In this document: positions 1-5,990 of the stretch, in pieces | How the letters are laid out: each line of letters starts with the position of its first letter | How positions within the stretch are numbered: the first letter of the stretch is position 1 | Virus record (IMG/VR): IMGVR_UViG_3300042731_003674 | Location: 1-25,426 of that record | DNA length: 25,426 bases | Direction: 5' to 3' (one strand) | Origin: a virus | Notes under the pieces: generated by a model | Databases searched by the model: none | What the model saw: only the letters and a program-made list of their open reading frames with translations | What the model was told of the DNA's origin: nothing | Program-made: the position numbers and the translations under genes

Positions 1-176
1 AACGCACGTTCCCAGTCTTGAATAAATGCCGTGCCCTGCTTCAATGCAGCCCACGGAGAATTTCCCGTACCGCAGCATCCGGGATAATCGAGCATGTCAG
101 CTACCCACTCTTGTCCCACCCAGTCATACTCAATTGCGACACGCATGCGAGCATAGCGCAAGTCTTTGAGCTTCAT
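1..176 (-). CDS. hypothetical protein, 3'-truncated by window edge (weakly HicB-like)
   Basis: The reading frame starts at ATG 176-174 and runs off the left edge, giving 58 codons. Its start overlaps the stop of the preceding gene as ATGA, which supports the start. The visible protein begins MKLKDLRYARMRVAIEYDWV and continues through 'DYPGCCGTGNSPWAALKQG'. That stretch loosely recalls the strand, 'PGC..G' and helix arrangement of HicB-like antitoxins, but it is too short to assign. This is the most distal visible gene of the left minus-strand operon. The CDS call is firm because of the coupled start; the family is a guess. Confidence 0.65.
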   Translation of the reverse strand, partial: MKLKDLRYARMRVAIEYDWVGQEWVADMLDYPGCCGTGNSPWAALKQGTAFIQDWERA

Positions 177-376
177 GGTTGTGTCTCCCAATCCCTGCGG
201 TATGCTTTCTCGTACTCTTTGAAGCACGACTCGAAAAACCGGTCTTTGGATAGGAGCTTCTCCACCAATAGCATGTGGCACAGCCGGTGCACGCGCCCGT
301 TACCACGTCCCGATAGCTCCCAAATGATTGTTTGAGCGAGTCTCACGCAGCGTTCGTCACTTATGTCACTCGTCAT
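173..376 (-). CDS. small hypothetical protein, 67 aa
   Basis: I chose ATG 376 because GGGAGG lies seven bases upstream. An upstream in-frame ATG at 409 would overlap the preceding gene by 44 bases and lacks a comparable site. The protein (MTSDISDERCVRLAQTIIWE...) is mostly helical, with a basic and aromatic C-terminal half (FFESCFKEYEKAYRRDWE). I do not recognise the family. It overlaps the gene before it by 11 bases and the next gene by 4, so it sits tightly inside the left operon. Confidence 0.7.
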   Translation of the reverse strand: MTSDISDERCVRLAQTIIWELSGRGNGRVHRLCHMLLVEKLLSKDRFFESCFKEYEKAYRRDWETQP

Positions 377-656
377 GATGCGCCTCCCAAAATGCCTCCG
401 CAATCTCATCCCAATTCACTCGATTCATTCGAATCCCATCGTATTCGGGACCATAGTTCGCAGCCCAGAATCCGCAGATGGTATCAGCAAGGATAAGCTT
501 GGGCGACTCGCCAAGACGTTCACATGAATTCTCGGCGTGATGCATGAACTGCAAACACTGATAGTATGCGTGCTCCTCGTTATTTAGCCATAAATCGGTG
601 TTCCACGTATCCCAATTGGTCCAGCCTTGGTAGCCGTTGGAGTTAGAATCAGTCAT
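366..656 (-). CDS. conserved small phage protein ('WTNWDTWNTDLWLNNEE' type)
   Basis: A 96-residue acidic, Trp-rich protein. The N-terminal block GWTNWDTWNTDLWLNNEEHA matches a motif I know from small phage proteins of unknown function ('NW.HWNVSLWLNNDE', the DUF7249-like group). The body is helical and ends WDEIAEAFWEAHHDE. The start at 656 has AGGGGGC upstream. No catalytic motif is visible. It is probably an early accessory or host-interaction protein, judged only from its place in the left operon. Confidence 0.8.
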   Translation of the reverse strand: MTDSNSNGYQGWTNWDTWNTDLWLNNEEHAYYQCLQFMHHAENSCERLGESPKLILADTICGFWAANYGPEYDGIRMNRVNWDEIAEAFWEAHHDE

Positions 657-665
657 CGCTGCCCC

Positions 666-1193
666 CTATTCGTAATGCGGTGTGCGTTGTGGGTAATCTT
701 GACCCGGCTCCCAATCCACCGTGAACTCATAGATCCCGTCCGATAGCACCGAGCCAATGTCTCGCCGCCCCTCGTTTGTGTATCCGGCATGCTTGGCCAT
801 GAGGATAATGTCTTCGGCCAGGTCTCGCTCTGGCACCGGCCAAGTAGCAATTACCTCGCCCGTGTCATACCACCATCCACCCTCCTCGGGACCACCATAC
901 GCACGGTCCACGAGGTATAGCGTTACCCAGATAGGTGCCCGCTCTGGCACTTTTCGAAGTTTTTCCGCACATTCCTCATGGTAGAGATGATGATGACCGC
1001 AAGCGTCACGGAATTCCGGCAGCTCCACGGGTTGCATGTCGGTTTGATCTTCCCACCCTCCGGGCTTCCAAGAGTAACCGGTCATTGGGCATCGACTCTC
1101 CTCATTGAGCCATGCTTCATACGAGATGTGATATCCCTGTTGGCATTTCTTGCAGTAGCCCAGGGCTGTACGATCAGAGCGTGTCAATTTCAT
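666..1193 (-). CDS. hypothetical phage protein with Cys/His cluster
   Basis: This 175-residue protein has an N-terminal CKKC pair (residues 14-17), further Cys at 35, 65 and 75, and a run of His near 67-70, so metal binding is plausible. The C-terminal half contains 'LYLVDRAYGGPEEGGWWYDTGE', a block I recognise from uncharacterised phage proteins; its function is unknown. The gene overlaps the upstream gene by 20 bases and ends 9 bases before the next start. No signal peptide or membrane segment is seen. Confidence 0.8.
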   Translation of the reverse strand: MKLTRSDRTALGYCKKCQQGYHISYEAWLNEESRCPMTGYSWKPGGWEDQTDMQPVELPEFRDACGHHHLYHEECAEKLRKVPERAPIWVTLYLVDRAYGGPEEGGWWYDTGEVIATWPVPERDLAEDIILMAKHAGYTNEGRRDIGSVLSDGIYEFTVDWEPGQDYPQRTPHYE

Positions 1194-1473
1194 CGTCTGC
1201 CCCCTCTATCTCTTCCCAATCTCCATCGAACTCCGTGGCTGGCACGAATGCCGCCATCATGCCAATGTCGTCCTGCCACCAAACAATGTCCTGCCCCACG
1301 ATGCACTCAAGGATATTTCCGTCGAACTCCCTCGCTCCGAAGACCTCCGCCATGATGCGCATTCCGAAACCAGATTCGATATGTGCGTACCGCCCCGAGT
1401 CGAAGCACAGCGTCATGATCCCACCCATGGGCTGCCCCTCCAATCCACTGATGATGTCGTAGTACGCTTGCAT
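1174..1473 (-). CDS. hypothetical acidic protein, 99 aa
   Basis: The start at 1473 (MQAYYDIISGLEGQ) is chosen because AAAGGGGGC precedes it at good spacing; a further upstream ATG has no such site. The protein is acidic, especially at its C-terminus (DGDWEEIEGADDEIDTL), and probably strand-rich (GGIMTLCFDSGRYAHIES). I do not recognise it. The same AAAGGGGGC leader precedes the next upstream gene, suggesting common expression tuning in this operon. Confidence 0.75.
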   Translation of the reverse strand: MQAYYDIISGLEGQPMGGIMTLCFDSGRYAHIESGFGMRIMAEVFGAREFDGNILECIVGQDIVWWQDDIGMMAAFVPATEFDGDWEEIEGADDEIDTL

Positions 1474-1484
1474 GGTGCCCCCTT

Positions 1485-1694
1485 TCAGCTCACGTTCACC
1501 CACTTCATTACCGTTTGAATTACGTTATCGTAGTCGCCGCTCGTTGCTTCTTTTCTGAACTCCTCGATTTGTACGTCTAAAACTCCAGCCCGTCGCATTG
1601 CTCTCATTACCCGAGCGATAATCACGAAAGCATTGCCGTCTTCGCCGATTAAATCTACGTGTATCTCCTCGTACTTCGGCTTATCAGAGCCCAT
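1485..1694 (-). CDS. conserved small phage protein ('VDLIGEDGNAF' type)
   Basis: The 69-residue protein has 'EIHVDLIGEDGNAFVIIARV', then 'AMRRAGVLDVQIEEFRKEA' and 'SGDYDNVIQTVMKWVNV'. I have seen this pattern often in small phage and prophage proteins (VDLIGQDGNAF...SGDYDHLL..VM.W). The function is unknown. ATG 1694 follows AAAGGGGGCAACC; an upstream ATG at 1715 lacks support. It lies between two other small genes with short gaps, in the same operon. Confidence 0.85.
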   Translation of the reverse strand: MGSDKPKYEEIHVDLIGEDGNAFVIIARVMRAMRRAGVLDVQIEEFRKEATSGDYDNVIQTVMKWVNVS

Positions 1695-1707
1695 TGGTTG
1701 CCCCCTT

Positions 1708-1902
1708 TCATTCATCCCAAGTTAGCTTTAGGGTTTTCCCCTGGCGATCTAACATCCAATCCAGCAGTTGGATGAGACCTTCAAGCAATTCCATGCGTGT
1801 CTCCCACTCCCATCCAATGCGTTGTTGGCGCTCGGTCCTCAGATACTCCACCAGCAGGCTGCGTTGGTCCCCAAGCAAATCGCGTTTTAGCTTAGCTTCC
1901 AT
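1708..1902 (-). CDS. small helical hypothetical protein, 64 aa
   Basis: ATG 1902 has GGAGAGA eight bases upstream, so I prefer it to the TTG at 1914. The product (MEAKLKRDLLGDQRSLLVEY...) is highly charged and almost certainly helical, with a Trp-rich C-terminal half (LLDWMLDRQGKTLKLTWDE). I do not recognise it. It lies immediately downstream of the strong hairpin at 1920-1988, whose T-run touches its ribosome-binding site, so its expression may be set by that structure. Confidence 0.7.
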   Translation of the reverse strand: MEAKLKRDLLGDQRSLLVEYLRTERQQRIGWEWETRMELLEGLIQLLDWMLDRQGKTLKLTWDE

Positions 1903-1919
1903 ATCTCTCTCCAAAAAGC

Positions 1920-1988
1920 CGGTGCGCTGGGGACATGCTGACTCGGAGGCGATTCAAGTTATGCATGTCTACCTCGCCCAGCGCACCG
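1920..1988 (-). other. long imperfect hairpin in an operon gap (attenuator or structured RNA)
   Basis: A perfect 12-bp inverted repeat (CGGTGCGCTGGG at 1920-1931, CCCAGCGCACCG at 1977-1988) encloses a second 7-bp stem (GACATGC 1932-1938, GCATGTC 1963-1969). A one-sided 7-base bulge lies between the two stems, and a short extra helix is possible inside. On the minus strand the outer stem is followed by GGCTTTTTGG, which looks like an intrinsic terminator or attenuator. A second small hairpin (GGGACA-CTAT-TGCCCC, 1997-2012) lies just upstream in transcription. It does not fit a tRNA. Confidence 0.55.
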
Positions 1989-2030
1989 ACTCATCCGGGA
2001 CACTATTGCCCCGAATCCTTGTTTTCTAGG

Positions 2031-2075
2031 TCAATGCCCATCGCGCCGCCACGGTCCTGGAGTGTGCTCGGTCAT
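2031..2075 (-). pseudogene. stump of an 'HTPGPW' phage gene
   Basis: Starting in an ATGA overlap with the stop of the upstream gene, and preceded by GGGGGTGGG, the frame reads MTEHTPGPWRRDGH and then stops after 14 codons. 'M-x-x-HTPGPW' is the usual N-terminus of a very common family of small phage proteins, normally many tens of residues longer. Here only the start survives. Downstream (2030-1903) no frame continues the family; the space holds hairpins instead. A +1 shift would allow only about ten more codons (IDLENKDSGQ). I read it as a gene remnant still carrying a good ribosome-binding site. Confidence 0.6.
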
Positions 2076-2752
2076 GATCCCACCCCCAAATACCGCTTGA
2101 AGTAGCGGCGGACGGCTCGGATAGCAGTTTGCCGGGCAAGCTCGCTCCAACTGTGGTCGCGATACTCGGGATTCCACAGCCAGTTCAGATATGCGTCGCT
2201 ATGCCCTTGGTCTTTCATGGCACGCACGATCAGCGAACCGTGAATGTAGACTTCGTCGAGATGCGATTGCAGGCAGTCCGTGGTTTGGAACATGAGGCAG
2301 CCCCAGCAATCGCCCTGGCTGGGCTCTGGCAGCTCTTCTAGCTTGTCCATCTCTTTGCAGAAGTGATTGATTTGCTTGAGGATACGCTTAATGCGGTCGA
2401 TCTCGTCGGGATCGTAGTCGATGGGCTTGCCCGTTTTTGCATCGATCACCATGCCGTCGCTGTAAGCCACGATGGCTTGCTCCAAACGCCCGCCGCTGTA
2501 GTACCAAATACCCTTGTCCTGGTAGATGCGCCCACATGGGAGATAGCGATTCATTCGCTCCTTTGTAGTCACGGTGCGCCAGCCACCCGAATTCAGTTTG
2601 ATGGTGCCGTCTGGACGGAACTCCATGATATCCGTCGTGTGTAACCGGATGACACGAGTGCCATCTTCGCGGAAATACTCGAAGGTATTGTTGGCGATCA
2701 CACGCGATTCCGTGCAATCGATGTTGGCCAATGATTCGGTTTTTGTGGTCAT
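2072..2752 (-). CDS. conserved phage protein ('GGWRTVTTKERMNRYLP' type), unknown function
   Basis: A 226-residue protein. Its N-terminal half holds 'NTFEYFREDGTRVIRLHTTD' and 'LNSGGWRTVTTKERMNRYLP', a strand-rich block I recognise from uncharacterised proteins of many phages. The middle is helical (IDRIKRILKQINHFCKEMDK) with CWGC near residue 150. The C-terminus is basic (RAVRRYFKRYLGVGS). The start at 2752 has AGGGGGC upstream. No enzyme motif is visible; the basic tail could bind nucleic acid, but that is inference. Confidence 0.85.
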   Translation of the reverse strand: MTTKTESLANIDCTESRVIANNTFEYFREDGTRVIRLHTTDIMEFRPDGTIKLNSGGWRTVTTKERMNRYLPCGRIYQDKGIWYYSGGRLEQAIVAYSDGMVIDAKTGKPIDYDPDEIDRIKRILKQINHFCKEMDKLEELPEPSQGDCWGCLMFQTTDCLQSHLDEVYIHGSLIVRAMKDQGHSDAYLNWLWNPEYRDHSWSELARQTAIRAVRRYFKRYLGVGS

Positions 2753-2761
2753 TGCCGCCCC

Positions 2762-3070
2762 CTAGATAGCCCCGCAATGCGGACATGCGGGCCAGCCGCC
2801 ACGGCCCTCATCGATGATGTACCCATACGGTAGCCAGCCGCAGTATCCGCAGAATGTTGGTTGAAGTTTGTGTGCTCGCGCAATCAAGTCTTTGCTCCAC
2901 GTTGGGCGAGCCGCTACGCTTCGCCAATTGTTCTCGATCAATGCGCCACCATCGCGGTCTCGCTTGTTTTCTCCCTTATGGATGAGCACGTGGGCCACGT
3001 GATAGAGCAACTCGCGAGCCTTGCTCTCTTTGACCCACTCGCCATCGATGAGATATTGGTCAAGACTCAT
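2762..3070 (-). CDS. small zinc-ribbon protein
   Basis: The protein has 102 residues with a C-terminal four-cysteine ribbon: CGYC at 74-77 and CPHC at 96-99, about 18 residues apart. The N-terminal part is helical (KARELLYHVAHVLIHKG). ATG 3070 is favoured over 3076 because the AGGGGG box then sits seven bases away. The Shine-Dalgarno and start lie inside the acidic C-terminal codons of the preceding gene (11-base overlap). The zinc ribbon suggests nucleic-acid or protein binding; the role is unknown. Confidence 0.8.
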   Translation of the reverse strand: MSLDQYLIDGEWVKESKARELLYHVAHVLIHKGENKRDRDGGALIENNWRSVAARPTWSKDLIARAHKLQPTFCGYCGWLPYGYIIDEGRGGWPACPHCGAI

Positions 3071-3404
3071 CGTCATCCCCCTGACAGTTGCGGTCGAATG
3101 GCACGGCATGGCAGCCCTCCGGGCACACCCAAGCATTCCGCCCGCCGTTGTCGCAAATGCGCTGCTCGGATGCTTTCTCCCAGATGGCATCGGCCAGAAT
3201 GTCCGTGGTCATTACGGGATCTGTCTGGTATTGCTTGAGCTTGCGCTCATAGACTTGCGGGTGGAAGTATGTCGCACCGTACTCCTCAATCGTGGTCGCA
3301 TCCCACTCGGCCAGGATGATGCAAAGCTCCTCGTGTGGTAGGTCTTGAAGGTTTTTGTATGCGTTGTCGTACGCTTCGGCGGTGTGAGACCATCCCCAGG
3401 TCAT
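3060..3404 (-). CDS. hypothetical phage protein ('MTWGWSHTAEAY' type)
   Basis: The product has 114 residues and begins MTWGWSHTAEAYDNAYKNL, a start I have seen in uncharacterised phage proteins. The body is helical ('LPHEELCIILAEW'), with Cys residues late in the chain (ICDNGG...VCPEGC) and an acidic tail QGDDDES. The tail codons also carry the ribosome-binding site and start of the next gene. The start at 3404 follows TTGGAG at eight bases. Function unknown. Confidence 0.8.
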   Translation of the reverse strand: MTWGWSHTAEAYDNAYKNLQDLPHEELCIILAEWDATTIEEYGATYFHPQVYERKLKQYQTDPVMTTDILADAIWEKASEQRICDNGGRNAWVCPEGCHAVPFDRNCQGDDDES

Positions 3405-3407
3405 GAT

Positions 3408-3689
3408 CTACTCCAATCCTGCCGCTTTGCGGCAAAAGTCCATTGCATTCGCGAAATTGTCTCCGTCTCCAGATGACGGGAAATCGCATGGCATGTGCAT
3501 CACCCAAGCGAGTTGCAAAACCATGAGCTTCAATGCGGGATCGGCCTCGATGGCAGGCGTGCCAACCTTGCCATACTCAGGCTCGGACATGATCTCGTCG
3601 CACGCGGCGACCATTGAACGAAGAATCCCAGGCGGATTGCACGCGCCAGGATCGATGATATGGACGGCATCCCAATGTCTCTGTGCCAT
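3408..3689 (-). CDS. hypothetical protein, 93 aa
   Basis: ATG 3689 (MAQRHWDAVHIIDPGACNPP) follows TTGGAGG at six bases. The longer frame upstream to 3848 would run deep into the preceding gene and is rejected. The protein is helical with a Met-rich central stretch (KLMVLQLAWVMHM) and 'SGDGDNFANAMDFCRKAAG' near the end. No transmembrane helix is convincing. I do not recognise a family. It ends 3 bases before the next start in the left operon. Confidence 0.75.
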   Translation of the reverse strand: MAQRHWDAVHIIDPGACNPPGILRSMVAACDEIMSEPEYGKVGTPAIEADPALKLMVLQLAWVMHMPCDFPSSGDGDNFANAMDFCRKAAGLE

Positions 3690-3717
3690 TATCGCCTCCA
3701 ATGAGATGGATAGTCGC

Positions 3718-4116
3718 TCATGAGTGCGCCTCCATTTCTGCCCTGATGGCATCCTCGACCCAGCCCCTCGCAACCTGGCAAACCATGGTATTGGAGACAA
3801 CGCCGGGCTCGAAATCTTCAGATTCGTAGATGGTGATGGCGTCTCCACTGTGAGGGTATTTCTTCGTTACTGGATCGATTGGAACGGCGGTATCGTATAA
3901 CTTGGTTCGAGTGAGTTGCGCCGGATGGATGCCCCAATGGAGATACACCGCGATACCGTGGCGCGTGACGAATGCTGGCTCGGAAACCCGCTCTGTACTC
4001 AGGAAAGCCAGGGTCGCATCTCCTAGCTGGATTGGACCCTTCTTGAGAATCCAGACCGGGAATCGTCCGCCATTGCATTCTTGCCAATGGGCCGTGATTG
4101 GGTTCTCGTTTGCCAT
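3718..4116 (-). CDS. first gene of the left operon, hypothetical, 132 aa
   Basis: The protein starts MANENPITAHWQECNGGRFP and appears strand-rich in the first half, with a helical C-terminus (VARGWVEDAIRAEMEAHS). I do not recognise it. AGGAGGCGAAC immediately precedes ATG 4116, one of the strongest ribosome-binding sites in the window. As promoter-proximal gene of the left operon (promoter at 4172-4200) it is probably expressed early and well. Confidence 0.8.
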   Translation of the reverse strand: MANENPITAHWQECNGGRFPVWILKKGPIQLGDATLAFLSTERVSEPAFVTRHGIAVYLHWGIHPAQLTRTKLYDTAVPIDPVTKKYPHSGDAITIYESEDFEPGVVSNTMVCQVARGWVEDAIRAEMEAHS

Positions 4117-4134
4117 GTTCGCCTCCTATGTTTG

Positions 4135-4150
4135 GTTCGAACGTTAACGT
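4135..4150. promoter_or_regulatory. overlapping dyads near the left-operon start site (operator candidate)
   Basis: Two perfect palindromes overlap by two bases: GTTCGAAC (4135-4142) and ACGTTAACGT (4141-4150). They lie between the expected transcription start (about 4165) and the first gene of the left operon, where a repressor could block transcription. They could instead be chance restriction-like palindromes; no second copy was noticed. Confidence 0.35.
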
Positions 4151-4171
4151 AAGTGCAGCACCACGAGGATG

Positions 4172-4200
4172 ATGCTAGCACAATGGCGGATCGGCGTCAA
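4172..4200 (-). promoter_or_regulatory. sigma-70 promoter of the left operon (extended -10)
   Basis: On the minus strand, TTGACG (4200-4195) is followed by a 17-base spacer and TAGCAT (4177-4172). TG at the extended -10 position gives TGCTAGCAT. The predicted start is near 4165, leaving a leader of about 50 bases before ATG 4116. It is the only well-placed promoter upstream of the left run. Confidence 0.65.
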
Positions 4201-4295
4201 GTCCGGTCACGGCGGGAGTGTATGCGAAACTTGTGCCACGTGAATCCACAAGCTTGCGCAACGAGTGTTTCAAACGCCCGTTGTGCCGAAATGAC

Positions 4296-4328
4296 GTGCC
4301 AAATCGGCACGACACGCCAAATCGGCAC
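4296..4328. repeat. tandem copies of GCCAAATCGGCAC
   Basis: GCCAAATCGGCAC occurs at 4298-4310 and 4316-4328, a period of 18 bases, separated by GACAC. The first copy is part of a dyad GTGCC-AAATC-GGCAC. The half-site resembles the GGCAC half of the 17-bp repeats at 5993-6067. Nearby lie a 12-bp palindrome CACAAGCTTGTG (4347-4358) and a tandem duplication of GTGTGTCCCC (4356-4375). Confidence 0.6.
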
Positions 4329-4470
4329 ACGCCCCACCACCTACCGCACAAGCTTGTGTGTCCCCGTGTGTCCCCGGTAGCTGCAATACCAGATGCACAT
4401 GGTTGCATTAGGGCAGCCGCCTAAGTTCGCTTGTGTGTTGCACTTGGCATCAAAGCATAATTAATCAATA

Positions 4471-4733
4471 GGGGAATGCGTCAATCTTTGCATCTATTGC
4501 GGGATGCGCAACGTTGTAGCATTGCGCCAGCATGAGGAGCGCTAGCAGGCCCTGAGACGCGCGGAATGCGCCACACGACTCTAGACCCGTGTTAGCCGCT
4601 AGAATGCGGCACAGAGGCCGCTAGGGGTCTTAAACAGGGATTCCAGGGTAAAGAAAAACCCCCGGACAATTCCGGGGGTTCTCCGACACTCTAGCTCGTG
4701 ACCTGTCAGCGCTCAATGGGGGAATGTGCCGCA
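4471..4733. repeat. degenerate dispersed repeat, consensus about GGAATGCGCC
   Basis: Similar 10-12 base elements occur at 4471 (GGGGAATGCG), 4501 (GGGATGCGCA), 4561 (GCGGAATGCGCC), 4601 (AGAATGCGGC) and 4719 (GGGGAATGTGCC). One is inverted at 4519 (GCATTGCGCC). A second small repeat, GCCGCTAG, occurs around 4595 and 4617. The spacing is irregular. Such clusters are typical of protein-binding arrays; no binding protein can be named. Confidence 0.45.
4654..4680 (-). terminator. intrinsic terminator of the 4833-5168 gene
   Basis: A perfect 10-bp stem (AACCCCCGGA at 4657-4666, TCCGGGGGTT at 4671-4680) with a four-base loop is followed on the minus strand by TTTTTCTTT. Strength and orientation fit termination of minus-strand transcription from the 4833-5168 gene, insulating it from the left operon. 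Confidence 0.85.
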
Positions 4734-5277
4734 ATCCGTCCCAGTGCGGGATCCCACCCCGCAACACTCCTGGCATAGTGGAAGTGTCACCCACATCGCC
4801 GACCGAGTTAGATTGCGGCTGGGATATATGCCCTATTCTTGCCTGGCGATTTCGGAGTCTTTGGCGGGCCGAACGGTAACGATCCAGAAATCGACTGGGT
4901 CCCAACGTTTACCGTCGAGAACCTGTTTCCGAATGTTGAGATCTCCGAAATCACAGCCCGCATATGTGCCTTCCCCGTGCGGTTTGACGCTTCCGCGGCC
5001 ATCCGGGACCATTTCGGCAATCTTGAGCGATGTCAGCGCGCCGCTCTTGTCTTTACGGCGTTGTACGACTTTGAAACACAGCATGTGTTCGGGTGAGTCG
5101 TCGTAACGGTCGGAGTCGATTGCACTGCTGTCCGATACCACGAACAACGGTTTTGCTTTCCCTGGCATAGCCTAAACCTTTCGGTCATGGCCACGAGCTA
5201 GATTGTCAAAGAGCGCTGACCGCGCTGGGCGGCCACAGACCGGATATGCAATCGATGCGCCAAGATATGACAGGTCA
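4690..5277. repeat. inverted repeat set bracketing the 4833-5168 gene
   Basis: Three exact short elements left of the gene recur inverted to its right: TCTAGCTCGTG (4690-4700 and 5192-5202), TGACCTGTCA (4699-4708 and 5268-5277), and GTCAGCGCTC (4705-4714 and 5211-5220). On the plus strand the elements keep their left-to-right order while each is individually reverse-complemented, so this is not one simple long inverted repeat. They may be binding sites or the scars of a cassette insertion. Confidence 0.5.
4833..5168 (-). CDS. isolated hypothetical protein, 111 aa
   Basis: The protein (MPGKAKPLFVVSDSSAIDSD...) is mixed and charged, with 'EHMLCFKVVQRRKDK' and a C-terminal 'DPVDFWIVTVRPAKDSEI'. 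I do not recognise it. An 85-residue plus-strand frame covers much of the same DNA, but the minus frame is favoured because a strong minus-strand terminator lies at 4654-4680 and GAAAGG lies a short distance upstream of ATG 5168. The gene stands alone between non-coding stretches and is bracketed by inverted repeats, as a moron-like cassette would be. Confidence 0.6.
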   Translation of the reverse strand: MPGKAKPLFVVSDSSAIDSDRYDDSPEHMLCFKVVQRRKDKSGALTSLKIAEMVPDGRGSVKPHGEGTYAGCDFGDLNIRKQVLDGKRWDPVDFWIVTVRPAKDSEIARQE

Positions 5278-5333
5278 ATAGGTTGCAGCATGTGCCAAGG
5301 TGGCAGATGGGCGCGTCAAAATGGCAGATCGTA

Positions 5334-5351
5334 ATGCTAAAATAATAGCAT
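5334..5351 (-). promoter_or_regulatory. dyad with extended -10 (possible promoter of the 4833-5168 gene)
   Basis: ATGCTA (5334-5339) and TAGCAT (5346-5351) form an inverted repeat around an A/T core. On the minus strand this contains TGCTATTAT, a good extended -10, but no -35 is evident at normal spacing. The start would be near 5335, leaving about 165 bases of leader before ATG 5168. Dyad and -10 coincide, which would suit repression. Confidence 0.35.
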
Positions 5352-5666
5352 CTCGGGTCATGTCCTATCTCGTATCTATTGCGTTATCAATCACTTCCGA
5401 GCTAATTGACGTAGGTTGTGGCCGGCTGGTACGTCCTGTAATCGGTATTATGTCAACCTGATTTGCAAGTGACTGAAAACACACGGGTTAGAAATGGCCA
5501 CAGGTCGCGTCATCTTGGCACACGGCGTACATGCGGCATAAAAACGCCCACCGGTCCGCACGGATCGCCCGCAGAGGCGCACCGGGGGGAGGGGGTTCCG
5601 CTGCGCGTCCCGTGTCTTATCTTCCATCGCTCCCCGTTAGAAACCCGACACTCATTTCTCCAACCC

Positions 5667-5874
5667 CCTGCTATTTGATACACTTAGCGTTTCTCCTGCT
5701 AGTTTTTTAGCATCTATCTCTTGACAATAATGAGACATTGTATTACCTTTCCTATTTAGAGATAGGGAGTTAACTGTTTGGCGGCGGTTATCTTCCTCCC
5801 CTTTGGTTAGCTCGGGGGGCTGCTTCTCATTGTGTGGGGGCAGCCCCTTTGAGTTCTCCTGTTATTTGAAACAC
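5667..5874. repeat. imperfect 17-base direct repeat CCTGYTATTTGAWACAC
   Basis: CCTGCTATTTGATACAC (5667-5683) and CCTGTTATTTGAAACAC (5858-5874) differ at two positions, and the second is preceded by TTCTC. They lie 191 bases apart on the same strand on either side of the TTGACA at 5721. They may be a regulator's sites or a remnant duplication. Confidence 0.45.
5816..5847 (+). other. 8-bp hairpin GGGGCTGC/GCAGCCCC
   Basis: GGGGCTGC (5816-5823) pairs with GCAGCCCC (5840-5847) across a 16-base loop, and TTT follows on the plus strand. The U-run is too short for a confident terminator. A second hairpin (GGGGAGT 5959-5965, ACTCCCC 5974-5980) lies just before the triple repeat. Confidence 0.4.
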
Positions 5875-5990
5875 AGGTGGTCGTATTTATTTCGACCTAC
5901 CCGTGCAGGCCCGACACCTGGGCGGCGTTCTCCGGAGACAGCCAGTGGTGTGACTTTGGGGGAGTGGAGAGTAACTCCCCTGCCACCCCC

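Larger units (their letters stand above)
4201..4832. other. non-coding, repeat-rich stretch
   Basis: No convincing gene is found here; the open frames on both strands lack ribosome-binding sites and protein-like composition. The stretch holds the tandem repeats near 4300, the palindrome at 4347, and degenerate GGAATGCG-type repeats from 4471 to 4733. It also holds the terminator at 4654-4680 and the left inverted repeat of the 4833-5168 cassette. It could be an origin, a regulatory hub or a recombination boundary. Confidence 0.6.

Noticed and set aside
1915-1990. tRNA or hammerhead-like ribozyme in the hairpin element
   Set aside because: Stem lengths do not give a cloverleaf, and the conserved hammerhead core (CUGAUGA with GAAA) is absent.
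4839-5096. 85-codon plus-strand frame opposite the 4833-5168 gene
   Set aside because: The minus-strand frame is longer and has a matching terminator at 4654-4680; no promoter or good start serves the plus frame.
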